NCBI RefSeq assembly: GCF_027579695.1
Contig: NC_083587.1
Coordinates: 5,258,001 to 5,322,000 of the forward strand
Length of the DNA stretch: 64,000 nt
Reading direction: 5' to 3'
Origin: Neoarius graeffei
Lineage: Eukaryota > Chordata > Actinopteri > Siluriformes > Ariidae
The notes beneath the pieces are model-generated. The model saw only the letters and a list, made by a program, of their open reading frames with translations, was not told the DNA's origin and did not search any database. The position numbers and the translations under genes are program-made. This document shows, in pieces, positions 48,270 through 58,192 of this stretch. Each line of letters starts with the position of its first letter. The first letter of the stretch is position 1.

Positions 48270-48786
48270 GTGGTGAGGCACTGCAGTCAGTTCCGTAATC
48301 AGGTGGGTATCTACTTCATCGGATGTTTCAGCGCAACCCACTACATCCTCCAGAGGTGCGCCGACTGGGTTAGTTTATTCAGCCCGGAACTGCTAGCTCT
48401 CCCATTGCTGTTCTCTCTTAACCCACAACCAGTGAGAGACTGACTCAATCTGTCTACTAATGTCAGATATGGCTTTCCTGCAGGTTGATCCTATGATGCC
48501 CAGGATGCTGAGTGCTTTCCACAAGGATTTCCACCAACAAATCCTCTGCACCCTACTTCTACTGGCAGGTTCCACATCTTCTATCCTTTCTGCTGGCACT
48601 CTTCTAGTATAGCGACTGGTATTTAGCCTGCTTCCTCTCGTGTGCCTCTTCAATGCATTCTTACCATGGTACAGTCAGTTCAAGCACCATAAGCTGCTTT
48701 GTTGACCTTGAAAACAGCAGTGCATCTGGTCTTAGCCTTGTTGTGGCGATATCCAAAGGAAACTTCAGTTGTTCTTTCAGATCAGT
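48270..48786 (-). mobile_element. LINE relic with restriction-like endonuclease domain
   Basis: Minus-strand translation gives LRPDALLFSRSTKQLMVLEL then TVPW, and in another frame RVQRICWWKSLWKALSILGI, then KAISDISRQIESVSHWLWVK. This order (PD...E-L-TVPW, helix, WLW-K) is that of the C-terminal restriction-like endonuclease part of R2/NeSL-type LINEs in fish and corals. There are several stops and frame changes. The family is assigned from memory of such proteins and is moderately certain. Confidence 0.5.
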
Positions 48787-50579
48787 TTAGGAGTGTGATT
48801 GGGCACCAGCTATCTAAATTTTCTTTATCTTTATTTGGTTTCAGTATCAGAGTGACGACACCTTGAGTCATAGTTGTTAGAAGAGCTTCACTATCAATGC
48901 TTTCTGAGAAGACCTTCACTAAAAAGGGAGACAGTTCTTCATCAAACCTTTTATAAAACTCTGAGGTTAAACCATCACATCCTGGACTTTTTTTTAAAGA
49001 TGATGAATTACTTTTATCATCTCATCAAGGGAGATGCTACAGTCATAGGTATCCCTATCTTCTGAGGAAATAATTTTACACTGGCTGATTGAATCTATAA
49101 ATGAGTTGGTAGCTGCTTCAGAATATTTCGACATGTATAAGTTGTTATAAAAACTGTGGCAAATGTAAGCTATATCCTTAGGATCATCAAATGTTTGTTT
49201 ATCCCTTTTAAGTTTATCAATTGTGGTGAGCACAGCCCTATTTCTTTCCAGTCTAAAAAAAATAGGCTGAGTTTTGTTCACCCTCCTCTAACCACTTGAT
49301 TCTAGATCGAATACATGCTCCTTCACCTCTTTCCTGATATAAATCATCTTGTTTATGATTATTTTTTAATTTTATGTCTTCACATCTCTCCCTATCAGTT
49401 AGGTCCTCCCTTTGAGAAAGAGAAGTGAGCTGCACAATAACATCATCTTCAAATGCTCTTTTTTGCTTGGCTAAATTCACACAAAACCTTCTGAAAAACA
49501 TCTCCAATTCATATTTTAGAAGTTCCCACTTCCTCCCATAAGATTTCTGGGGTTTTGCATTAGTCCAATGAATTTTGATTAAATCTTTGACATGCTCTTT
49601 GACTTGTGTTAAGTTCAGGAGAGAACTATTCAATTTCCAAAATAAGGCTTTCGGACTTGCTGAGTGACCTCCAGACAAAGATATTGATAAATGGATCGCT
49701 CTGTGATCAGTCAGAGGCCATCAATCTAAGGTATTGTTTAATGCTATGTTAAATTCCCCCCCCCCCCCCCCCCCCAAGATTAAAGAGGCATTAGGATATT
49801 TGGTAAACCAGTCAAATTTTCTCTTTTAAGGTATCAAAGAGGGTGGTATTCTCCATAAAAGAGTGGTATCCATAGATCTCATCTCATCTCATTATCTCTA
49901 GCCGCTTTATCCTTCTACAGGGTCGCAGGTAAGCTGGAGCCTATCCCAGCTGACTACGGGCGAAAGGCGGGGTACACCCTGGACAAGTCGCCAGGTCATC
50001 ACATGGCTGACACATAGACACAGACAACCATTCACACTCACATTCACACCTACAGTCAATTTAGAGTCACCAGTTAACCTAACCTGCATGTCTTTGGACT
50101 GTGGGGGAAACCGGAGCACCCGGAGGAAACCCACGCAGACACGGGGAGAACATGCAAACTCCACACAGAAAGGCCCTCGCCGGCCCCGGGGCTCGAACCC
50201 AGGACCTTCTTGCTGTGAGGCGACAGCGCTAACCACTACACCACCGTGCCGCCCGGTATCCATAGATAATAATGTTAATATTATTTATGGCTATTATCAT
50301 AATAATAAAGTGACCTGAGGAATCTATATTAGTCTCAATAATATTCCCATTAAAGTTATATTTAAAAATTCCTACTCCAGCTGAATGCTCAGATCTGTGA
50401 GCTAACCATATATCGTTTCCCCACTGTGACCTCCAAAAGCTTAAATCACTGGGTGTTGAGTGACATTCTTGAAACAACTAAAAATCTGCCTTGTACTTCT
50501 TTGCAAACAAAAATAATGCCTTACGTTTCGTATTATCTTTAAGACCCCTAGCACTGATAGACAACAAAGACAAAGACAT
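48787..50579 (-). mobile_element. L1/Tx1-type LINE ORF2 fragment, interrupted by a SINE
   Basis: From right to left on the minus strand: the apurinic-like endonuclease (MSLSLLSISARGLKDNTKRK, then LFQECHSTPSDLSFWRSQWG, GNDIW, SAGVGI), a SINE insertion, the linker typical of L1 ORF2 (KWELLKYELEMFFRRF, RSRIKWLEEGEQNSAYFF), and the start of RT (SPGCDGLTSEFYKRF, GVVTLILKPNKDKENLDSW). It is cut off in the RT domain at about 48787. There is a stop codon after KYKADF and further breaks. A run of about 19 C at 49758-49777 interrupts it. Confidence 0.85.
49878..50254 (-). repeat. V-SINE/Mermaid-type SINE inside the L1-type LINE
   Basis: Full copy, flanked by a perfect 13 bp target duplication, GGTATCCATAGAT, at 49865-49877 and 50255-50267. 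Confidence 0.95.
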
Positions 50580-50599
50580 GAAATAATAAGATGAAAAAA

Positions 50600-51100
50600 C
50601 TAGAGAATTTCAACTTTTTCTCACAACACTTGATGCAATGAACTCTACAACAGATCAATGAACCTATAGCCTGAGCAATAAGGGCAAGTAGGTCAATACA
50701 TATACGCTAACTTATCTTCAATAAGTATAAATTCAACCATGAGAAAGAAATCCAAACACTATTTAACCTTCTCAGAAAAAAGGAGAATATCATATAATTT
50801 GAATATAAAAGTAACACATTGATAGAGTTTTCAAACAAAGAAGTTTTTTTCTCCTTTCATTTGAAGTGAGACCAAATCATGACAGGAATGCACCACCACC
50901 TGTTGACTAAAGGTATAGCATGCAAACCAAAGATTCAAATGAGAAAGATTGATATTGCTAAATAAACCATATCACATGCTTTTTAGTAGTTGAACCCCAT
51001 AGAAGGCAGTACTACACAAGAATAGCAGCAAATAGAAAAATTGTTTTCATTCACTCATTATTTACTGTTACTATTTTTTTTTTTACCAATAATGTCTGCA
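50600..51100. other. Region upstream of the L1-type ORF2
   Basis: No coding region recognised. It may be the inter-ORF or ORF1 part of the L1-type LINE, but no ORF1 motif is visible. Confidence 0.35.
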
Positions 51101-51102
51101 GA

Positions 51103-51243
51103 GGGTGTGTCAGCCCTGTGATGACCTGGTGACTTGTCCAGGGTGTACCCCGCCTTTCACCCATAGTCAGCTGGGATAGGCTTCAGCTTGCCTGCGACCC
51201 TGTAGAACAGGATAAAGCAGCTAAAGATAATGAGATGAGATGA
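51103..51243 (+). repeat. 5'-truncated V-SINE/Mermaid-type SINE
   Basis: Only the 3' part is present (GTGTCAGCCCTGTGATGACC through CAGCTGGGATAGGC to ATAATGAGATGAG). The tRNA head and core are missing, as in incomplete reverse transcription. Confidence 0.88.
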
Positions 51244-51960
51244 TCCTTTCAATACCTATCTCAAACTTTTTCTACATCTATGTGTCATACGTGGAATCTT
51301 TGAATAACTTATGCTGTTATCATTTCTTTCTTTCGAGGGCAACCACATGTTGGCCAAAACTGGTTCGGGCCCATTACTGCGGAATGCAAACACCATTTAT
51401 TTACAATCCTTTTAAATTAAGCAACATTTAGTGACATTTAAAAAAATATTTAAATAAAGCTTAGATTTGTAAGAGAAAACGGAGAATTATGGATTTGAAA
51501 GACTGACAGTAAAACACATGATAGTCTGTCCTGTCATGATATCCAGCTTCATTTAGTTGGACAAACATGGATTTCTTTCATGTTGGCTCTAAAAAATTGA
51601 AAAACATGCTCGCCAACAATCCTGTTTGATACGTGTAGAGTGATCACAAACCCTCTTTTTCATGGAGTTTCATTTTTGTGAAGCATTATTGCAGTGTTAA
51701 AACACCTACTTTCATTTCATTCCTATTTTCATTGATGTAGTCGAGAACACAATGTAAGTAGCAGCTAAACAGTAAACAGCTTGTGTCCAATCTAGTTATA
51801 GTTACCTTTGGCTAAAGTCCGGTAACAATAGCTGGTTCTTCGTTCTCTGTCCTTCTGTAACACCAATGCACAGCTTCTCTCTTTCATGTGAGGAATCCAC
51901 CGCCAGAGAGGGAATCCACCCCCAGAGAGACAGAATTTCGGTGCTGCCGCTGGTTTAAAG
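51244..51960. other. Spacer without recognised features
   Basis: AT-rich sequence. No gene supported. Confidence 0.4.
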
Positions 51961-51966
51961 CAGTCG

Positions 51967-51974
51967 TGACGTCA
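51967..51974. promoter_or_regulatory. Consensus CRE palindrome
   Basis: TGACGTCA, the full CREB/ATF site, inside GTCGTGACGTCACTG. No transcribed gene is recognised next to it, so its role is unknown. Confidence 0.4.
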
Positions 51975-52129
51975 CTGTATTTGGTATCTGGTATTGTCTC
52001 TGTCCGTTACAGGGAGTCAAAAGAATGGGCGGAGATAAAACATGGCATCGAGTACAGAGATTGGTGTGTTCAAACTGTACTGTGAAAGGTTTACTAGGGT
52101 TATCGGCATGGCAGCTGCCCCTACATCAG

Positions 52130-52680
52130 ACGTTGGAAGAACAGCTGGATGCACTGGCACCCATTTGGCCTGGTGTAGTGAAAACCCAGACGCTTACCCT
52201 TTCCCTCTGTACAGGTTTGAGCCCACGGTGTTAAAAAAAATAGCTGTCATGCTGAACACCGGCTGCTGTGGTCAGATTCAGAGTACCGCCTTTGTGCTTT
52301 GTTGGAGTTAACAAACAGCCAGGCCCAGGACCTTAGATAAGGTAAGAGAGAGCTAAGCTGAGTAAGCCAGGAGTGAATCCTGGAATCTTCTGCATTGTCT
52401 TCAGACTTCTTGTCCTATCATGACACCAAAAGGACTCATGAAAGCAAGAGCCTATAGAATGAAGATTTCACTCAAGGTCATGTGACTTGCAACTAGAGTG
52501 GCACAACAAAGACACATTCCCATACCAGGAGTCAAACCCAGGTCACCTGGGTGAAAACCAGGAATCCTGACCACTAGACCATGTGGAACAACCTTGAGGT
52601 GTAAAGGCCACCTTTGAAGTGCTTAGGCCATTGGTGAGAATTCAGGCATTTTCCAGAAAAGGAGCTGTTATTTTTTATTT
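52130..52680 (-). repeat. tRNA-Glu-containing repeat unit, copy 2
   Basis: Inverse-orientation copy of 45810-46345, better preserved. It ends on the right where the truncated Tc1-like element begins. The homologous landmarks are CTTTTCTGGAAAA, CAACAAAGCACAAAG and ACACCAGGCCAAATG. Confidence 0.65.
52517..52588 (-). tRNA. tRNA-Glu(TTC)-like sequence
   Basis: 72 nt on the minus strand, TTCCACATGGTCTAGTGG at the 5' end and CTCCTGGTATGGGA at the 3' end. The anticodon arm CCTGG-TTTTCAC-CCAGG gives TTC. The A box is intact. The B box is GGTTTGACTCC, one base from the common GGTTCGACTCC. The acceptor stem has two weak or mismatched pairs. It may be a decayed gene, and a functional one cannot be excluded. 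Confidence 0.65.
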
Positions 52681-52683
52681 TAT

Positions 52684-55189
52684 TTAGTCAGGATGGAAAA
52701 GATTACAAAACCATCTCTAAATAGTTTGGACTCCATCAATCCACAGTCAGACAGACTGTGTACAAATGGAGGAAATTCAAGACCATTGTTACTCTCCCCA
52801 GGAGTGGTCGACCAACAAAGATCATTCCAAGAGCAAGGTGTGTAATAGTCGGCGAGGTCACAAAGGACTCCAGGGTAACTTCTAAGCAACTGAAGGCCTC
52901 TCTCACATTGGCTAATGTTCATGAGTCCACCATCAGGGGAACACTGAACAACAATGGTGTGCATGGCAGGGTTGCAAGGAGAAAGCCACTGATCTCCAAA
53001 AATAACATTGCTGCTCATCTGCAGTTTGCTAAAGATCACATGGACAAGCCAGAAGGCTATTGGAAAAATGTTCTGTGGACGGATGAGACCAAAATAGAAC
53101 TTTTTGGTTTAAATGAGAAATGTTATGTTTGGAGAAAGGAAAACACTGCATTCCAGCCTAATAACCTTATCCCATCTGTGAAACATGATGGTTGTTCAGA
53201 ATTGCGGTGCCAGGTCTTAATTATTTTGACCTTTAAAAGTAGTAAACAGGCACCCTTGTCAGACATAGTGGCTCCCAACCCGTTAGTTGTCAGGGCATGT
53301 TACAACATGCCAACTTCAGACACCCTGGCGCCACTGTCCATCACACGCCAACTTCAGACACCCTGGCGCCACTGTCCATCACACTGTGCTGCGTGGACTA
53401 TATAAGATGCGCACAAACATCGAGGAAAACACAGCACACATCAGACGGGGACTCCATGCAACACCTGCTTCTCATCAGTGAATATTTGGATCCGTTTCTC
53501 TCTTTCTTTCTCGGTTTCATTTCTTTCTTGCTTTCTGTCTTTCTATCGCGGACGTGTCAGGATCCAACGTCCATCATTTGTGCCGTGTGAGCATTCCGTG
53601 CGTCCTTGAATGTAAGTTGTTTATTGTTGCGTAGCTACTGTGTTATGTGTGTACTCGTTATCTGTAACTGTTACATGTGGCGGTAAGGCTAGCGAGTATT
53701 TCTTCTCCTTTTCTCTCATCCTGTGTCTGTCTATTTTCTTACGTGTTTGTTCTGTTCTGTTCAGTAGCCATGTAATGATAGCGCTTGTTTTCTCGACCAC
53801 GGTTTGTTACGGGAGCACATTTCATTATTAGCCATTGCCGTGTTGGGAGTGTAGTGGTGGTATGTACAGTTCATAATCGCGCCACATATTCTAACCTTCT
53901 ATGCGCAATACAGCGCGGGGCAGCGCTTAAAGGAGCCACGCTCCCCTTCATTCAGCCGACACACTCTGTGTCTTCATGCGGGTGTGACTCGCTGTAAGCA
54001 GTTGCACCACGCACCTTGGTAATGATAGCTGCTGTAGGCAGCTATCCTCATCCTCCGTGTACATTGTACACATTGTACATATTGTGTACATATCGTGTAT
54101 ATAGTCAGTATCTAGTGTGTTGTGTTATTTATTATGGGGTGTAAATAGCATTCATTGGGCTTTACATTGTTTTACTTATATAGTATTCATTTGTGTGTTT
54201 TACATTGTATTACATTGTATATAATTATTATTCATTTGCGTTAATATATATTTAATGCGATGTGTATTTGTATTTATATCATTGTCATTATTTACATTAT
54301 TGCTTGTGTGTATATTATTGCTCATGTCTTGTTGTATTTGTATTTTATTCTGTTTTCTAGTAAAACCACGGTTTACACGGTTTCTCGTGAGTGGACATCC
54401 ATTAATTCCTGTTCTAACCGGACAGCCTGTGTAGCTTGCTGTATACCCGATCCAGTGTCCCCCTTATACAGTCCTTTACCCTGTCCATCACCGGACACCC
54501 ATTTTTATAATGGTGGTAGTATCATGGTTTGGGCCTGTTTTGCTGCATCTGGGCCAGCACAGCTTGCCATCATTGACGGAACAATGAATTCTGAATTATG
54601 CCTGCGATTTCTAAAGGAAAATGTCAGGACATCTGTCCATGAACTAAATCTCAAGAGAAGGTGGGTCATGCAGCATGACAACGTCCCTAAGCACACAAGT
54701 GGTTCTACCAAAGAATGGTTAAAGAAGAATAAAGGTAATGTTTTGGAATGGCCAAGTCAAAGTCCTGACCTTAATCCAATGGAAATGTTGTGGAAGGACC
54801 TGAAGCGAGCAGTTCATGTGAGGAAACCCACCAACTTCCCAGAATTGAAGCTGTTCTGTATGGAGGACTGGGCTAAAATTCCTCCAAGCCGGTGTGCAGG
54901 ACTGATCAACAGTTACCGGAAATGTTTAGCTGCACTTATTGCTGCACAAGGGGGTCACACCAGATACTGAAAGCAAAGGTTCACATACTTTTGCCACTGA
55001 CAGATATCTAATATTGGATCATTTTCCTCAATAAATAAATGACCAAGTATAATATTTTGCCTCATTTGTTTAACTGGGTTATCTTTATCTACTTTTAGGA
55101 CTTGTGTGAAAATCTGATGATGTTTTAGGTCATATTTATGCAGAAATATAGAAAATTCTAAAGGGTTCACAAAGTTGCAAGCACCACTG
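52684..55189 (+). mobile_element. Tc1-like transposon, 5'-truncated, split by an insertion
   Basis: A Tc1/mariner transposase with HTH (STVRQTVYKWRKF), catalytic WTDETKIELFG (first Asp), QHDNVPKHTS (second Asp) and SPDLNPMEMLWKDLK (Glu), matching DD34E spacing. It lacks the left inverted repeat and the first ~40 codons. The right inverted repeat ends GCACCACTG at 55189, followed by TA. An insertion at 53193-54509 splits the coding region after SVKHDG. The downstream part reads open to TRY and a stop at 54970. It is the same family as the copy at 58193-59804. Confidence 0.9.
53193..54509. mobile_element. Probable solo LTR inserted in the Tc1-like element
   Basis: 1,317 bp of non-coding DNA starting TGTTCAG, flanked by a 5 bp duplication ATGGT at 53188-53192 and 54510-54514. 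The duplication length, TG start, length and a TATA box (CTATATAAG at about 53397) followed by a long leader fit a solo LTR of an LTR retrotransposon. The right end (TTTTATA) is not the usual CA. The family is not known. A 38 bp tandem duplication lies at about 53309-53384. It is younger than the Tc1-like copy it sits in. Confidence 0.45.
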
Positions 55190-55194
55190 TAAGA

Positions 55195-55584
55195 GTGATG
55201 CAGAACTGACTGGAGATGTTATCTGTAATAAAATTTTCCCTCTCTCAAAGGGTTGCTGGTCACAGCCCATGGTCAGACTCTGAGCAGAAGCTTCGAGCTT
55301 TCTCAGTGTCAACAACGAGTCTTGTACAAAGTGCTGTATGGAGTAAGAGAGAACCAAGCAGCAATGTGAGAAGCATCTGATCCGAGGTCACATGCACCAA
55401 CCGTCGTGCCCCAAGCCAATGTAAGGTTTCAGGCAGTGGTGATCCTTTCTCATTTTGCTATCCCTCACAAGCCATGCTAACAGTTGCAAAACATGGACAA
55501 ACTCAGAGATGAAGAGTGACTCAGTGAAACTGAAAATTCAATGAGATAACCCAGATTCCGACCAGGGTGACGGAGATGCCAGAA
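55195..55584 (-). repeat. Unclassified repeat, partly shared with 44547-44615
   Basis: The minus strand contains CCATGGGCTGTGACCAGCAA, CCCTTTGAGAGAGG and GAAAATTTTATTACAGATAAC, matching the short repeat at the array edge. The remainder (to about 55584) has no recognised family. Confidence 0.5.
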
Positions 55585-55829
55585 CAGAATCAAGTCAACT
55601 TTATTGTTAAAAATGCTATGCATGCTCGACATACAGCACAGATGAAATTTCAGTCCTCACTGACCCACGGTGCAAACAGGCAATGCAATAAATAAAAACA
55701 GAATAATTGAAAAAACAAACAATATAAACAGTATAAACACTCTAGATAAGAACTAGACATAGACTAAACACTCATAAACAATATAAACAGTATAAACACT
55801 CTAGATAATAACTGGACATAGAATAAACA

Positions 55830-55832
<3 letters not shown>

Positions 55833-55872
<40 letters not shown>
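55833..55872. repeat. (AT)n microsatellite
   Basis: About 18 AT units at the edge of the foldback element; probably its target. Confidence 0.9.
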
Positions 55873-55874
<2 letters not shown>

Positions 55875-55875
<1 letters not shown>

Positions 55876-56470
55876 TGATTTCACGCTTATGGGTACTGAA
55901 ATGGGGACATGAACTTATTCACCTAAAACCATTTCTTTTTTTACCATCAGGTCACAAAACATGTAATCTTTAATGAATGAGATGTTAAAAGATAACTTAA
56001 ATTTTCTGAGATGTAATAAAAACATATTTATATGCCAAAGTCAAGCCTATGAGTTCCAAAATGATGTCTGTTACATTACTTCTGTTACGATTGTCCATCT
56101 CGCGTCTGTTACAAATTAATTACAATCTAGCTATATACCATGTTAATCTTATTGAAAGAATGTGTATGTTTATTCTACTACACATGTTTATTAATTATAT
56201 TTGCTAAAACATCACCTTCCTATGTTTCAAAAAGTAATTCTACATTGTTAAAATTGAGAATATATATGTCCACAACACTTCTGTTACGTTCTGACTTTGG
56301 CATATAAATATGTTTTTATTACATCTCAGAAAATTAAAGTTATCTTTTAACATATCATTCATTAAAGATTACATGTTTTGTGACCTGATGGTAAAAAAAG
56401 AAATGGTTTTAGGTGAATTTTTAAAAATAAGTTCATGTCCCCATTTCAGTACCCATAAGCGTGGAATCAC
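55875..56470. mobile_element. 600 bp foldback (palindromic) MITE
   Basis: The left end GTGATTTCACGCTTATGGG and the right end CCCATAAGCGTGGAATCAC start inverted repeats of about 180 bp. They include TACTGAAATGGGGACATGAA, ACCTAAAACCATTTC and ACATATTTATATGCCAAAGT in inverse order on the other arm, with few differences. The arms leave a ~230 bp centre with several CTGTTAC motifs. No coding frame. It can fold into a long hairpin. The family is not recognised. Confidence 0.85.
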
Positions 56471-56479
56471 ATATATATC

Positions 56480-56840
56480 ATTCATTATCTCTAGCCGCTT
56501 TATCCTTCTACAGGGTCGCAGGCAAGCTGGAGCCTATCCCAGCTGACTACGGGCGAAAGGCGGGGTACACCCTGGACAAGTCGCCAGGTCATCACAGGGC
56601 TGACACATAGACACAGACAACCATTCACACTCACACCTACGGTCAATTTAGAGTCACCAGTTAACCTAACCTGCATGTCTTTGGACTGTGGGGGAAACCG
56701 GAGCACCCGGAGGAAACCCACGCGGACACGGGGAGAACATGCAAACTCCACACAGAAAGGCCCTCGCCGGCCCCGGGGCTCAAACCCAGGACCTTCTTGC
56801 TGTGAGGCAACAGCGCTAACCACTACACCACCGTGCCGCC

Positions 56841-56842
<2 letters not shown>
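56480..56842 (-). repeat. V-SINE/Mermaid-type SINE in an AT repeat
   Basis: Full-length apart from a shortened tail. Flanked by ATATAT on both sides, so the target duplication cannot be delimited. An (AT)n run follows at 56843-56881. Confidence 0.92.
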
Positions 56843-56885
<43 letters not shown>

Positions 56886-58192
56886 CACACACACACGCAA
56901 ATTGGTGCAAATAAACAGTCAAGGGCACTTGAGGTATAGCAGGTAAACATGAAATAAGCAGTATAAACAATAAACTAATAGCTGTTAAGGTGAGGTAGTG
57001 CAGAATAGTGCAAATGAGCGGGGTAAAGTGAAATGTGCAGTCCTTGAGTTCAGTGTGTTAATGAAAATTGAGAGTATGTGTCTGTATGTGTGTCTGTGTT
57101 GGGGGGGACTGTGAGGGTGACATGTCAGATGCTGAAGGGGGGGGCAGGGGTGTGTGCGAGCAGAATCTGTGGCAGAGGGGGGAGGAGGGGCAGAACAGGG
57201 AGGGAGTTGAGCCTCCTGACCGCCTGGTGAAAGAAACTGTTCTTGAGCCTGCTGGTTTTTGGCCCAGAGACTCCGCCGTCTCCTCCCCGATGGCAGCAGA
57301 CTGAAGAGGCTGTGAGATGGGAGGGTGGGGTCACCTGCAATCCTGATGGCTTTGCGGGTGAGGCGGGAGTTATTGATATCCATTAGAGAAGGGAGAGAGA
57401 CACCAATGATCCTCTCAGCTGCTCTCACAATGCGCTGCAGAGTCTTGCAGCAGGACACGGTGCAGGCGCTGTACCACACGGTGATGCAGCTGGTCAGAAT
57501 GTTCTCGATGGTGCCTCTGTAGAATGTGTGCATGATGGGGGCCGGGGCTCTTGCTCTCCTCAGTTTGCGGAGGAAGTACAGACGCTGTTGGGCTTTTTTG
57601 GCCAGTGATGCAGAGTTGTTGCTCCAGCACAAGTCTTCAGAGATGTGCACACCCAGAAACTTGGTGCTGCTCATCCTCTCCACTGCAGCACCGTCGATAG
57701 ATAGTGGAGCATGCTGGGTGTGCGCTCTCCTGAAGTACACAACAATCTCCTTTGTCTTCGCCACATTCAGGCGGAGATTGTTGTCCTTGCACCACATGAC
57801 CAAACGGCTCACCTCACTCCTGTAGATTGTCTCATCGCCATTGTTGATGAGACCCACCACAGGTCGTGTCATCCGCAAACTTAATGAATTGATTAGAGTT
57901 GGATGTTGGTGTGCAATCGTGGGTCAAATCAAATCAAGTTTATTTGTATAGCGCTTTTAACAATAAACATTGTCGCAAAGCAGCTTTACAGAATTTGAAC
58001 AACTTAAAACATGAGCTAATTTTATCCCTAAGCTATCCCCAATGAGCAAGCCTGTGGCGACGGTGGCAAGGAAAAACTCCCTCAGACGACATGAGGAAGA
58101 AACCTCGAGAGGAACCAGACTCAAAAGGGAACCCATCCTCATTTGGGCAACAACAGACAGCCTGACTATAATATTAACAGTTTTAACAGGTA

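Larger units (their letters stand above)
55585..57921 (-). mobile_element. CR1/Rex1-like LINE, 3' part, with nested insertions
   Basis: The minus strand encodes, from 57921 leftward, FIKFADDTT (catalytic motif), NNLRLNVAKTKEIVVYFRRA, STKFLGVHISEDLCWSNN, QQRLYFLRKLRRARAP, RGTIENILTSCITVWY and SLFSLLPSGRRRRSLWAK, then changes frame near 57240. A long 3' untranslated region follows, ending TTAACAATAAAGTTGACTTG at 55585. The 5' part is missing on the left side of the L2 LINE that begins at 57922; it may continue beyond the window. A 600 bp foldback element, AT repeats and a SINE interrupt the untranslated region. Confidence 0.85.

Noticed and set aside
54260-54510. Coding sequence in the left half of the 236-codon frame at 54260
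   Set aside because: This part is AT-rich insertion sequence that happens to be open; only the part after 54514 is transposase.
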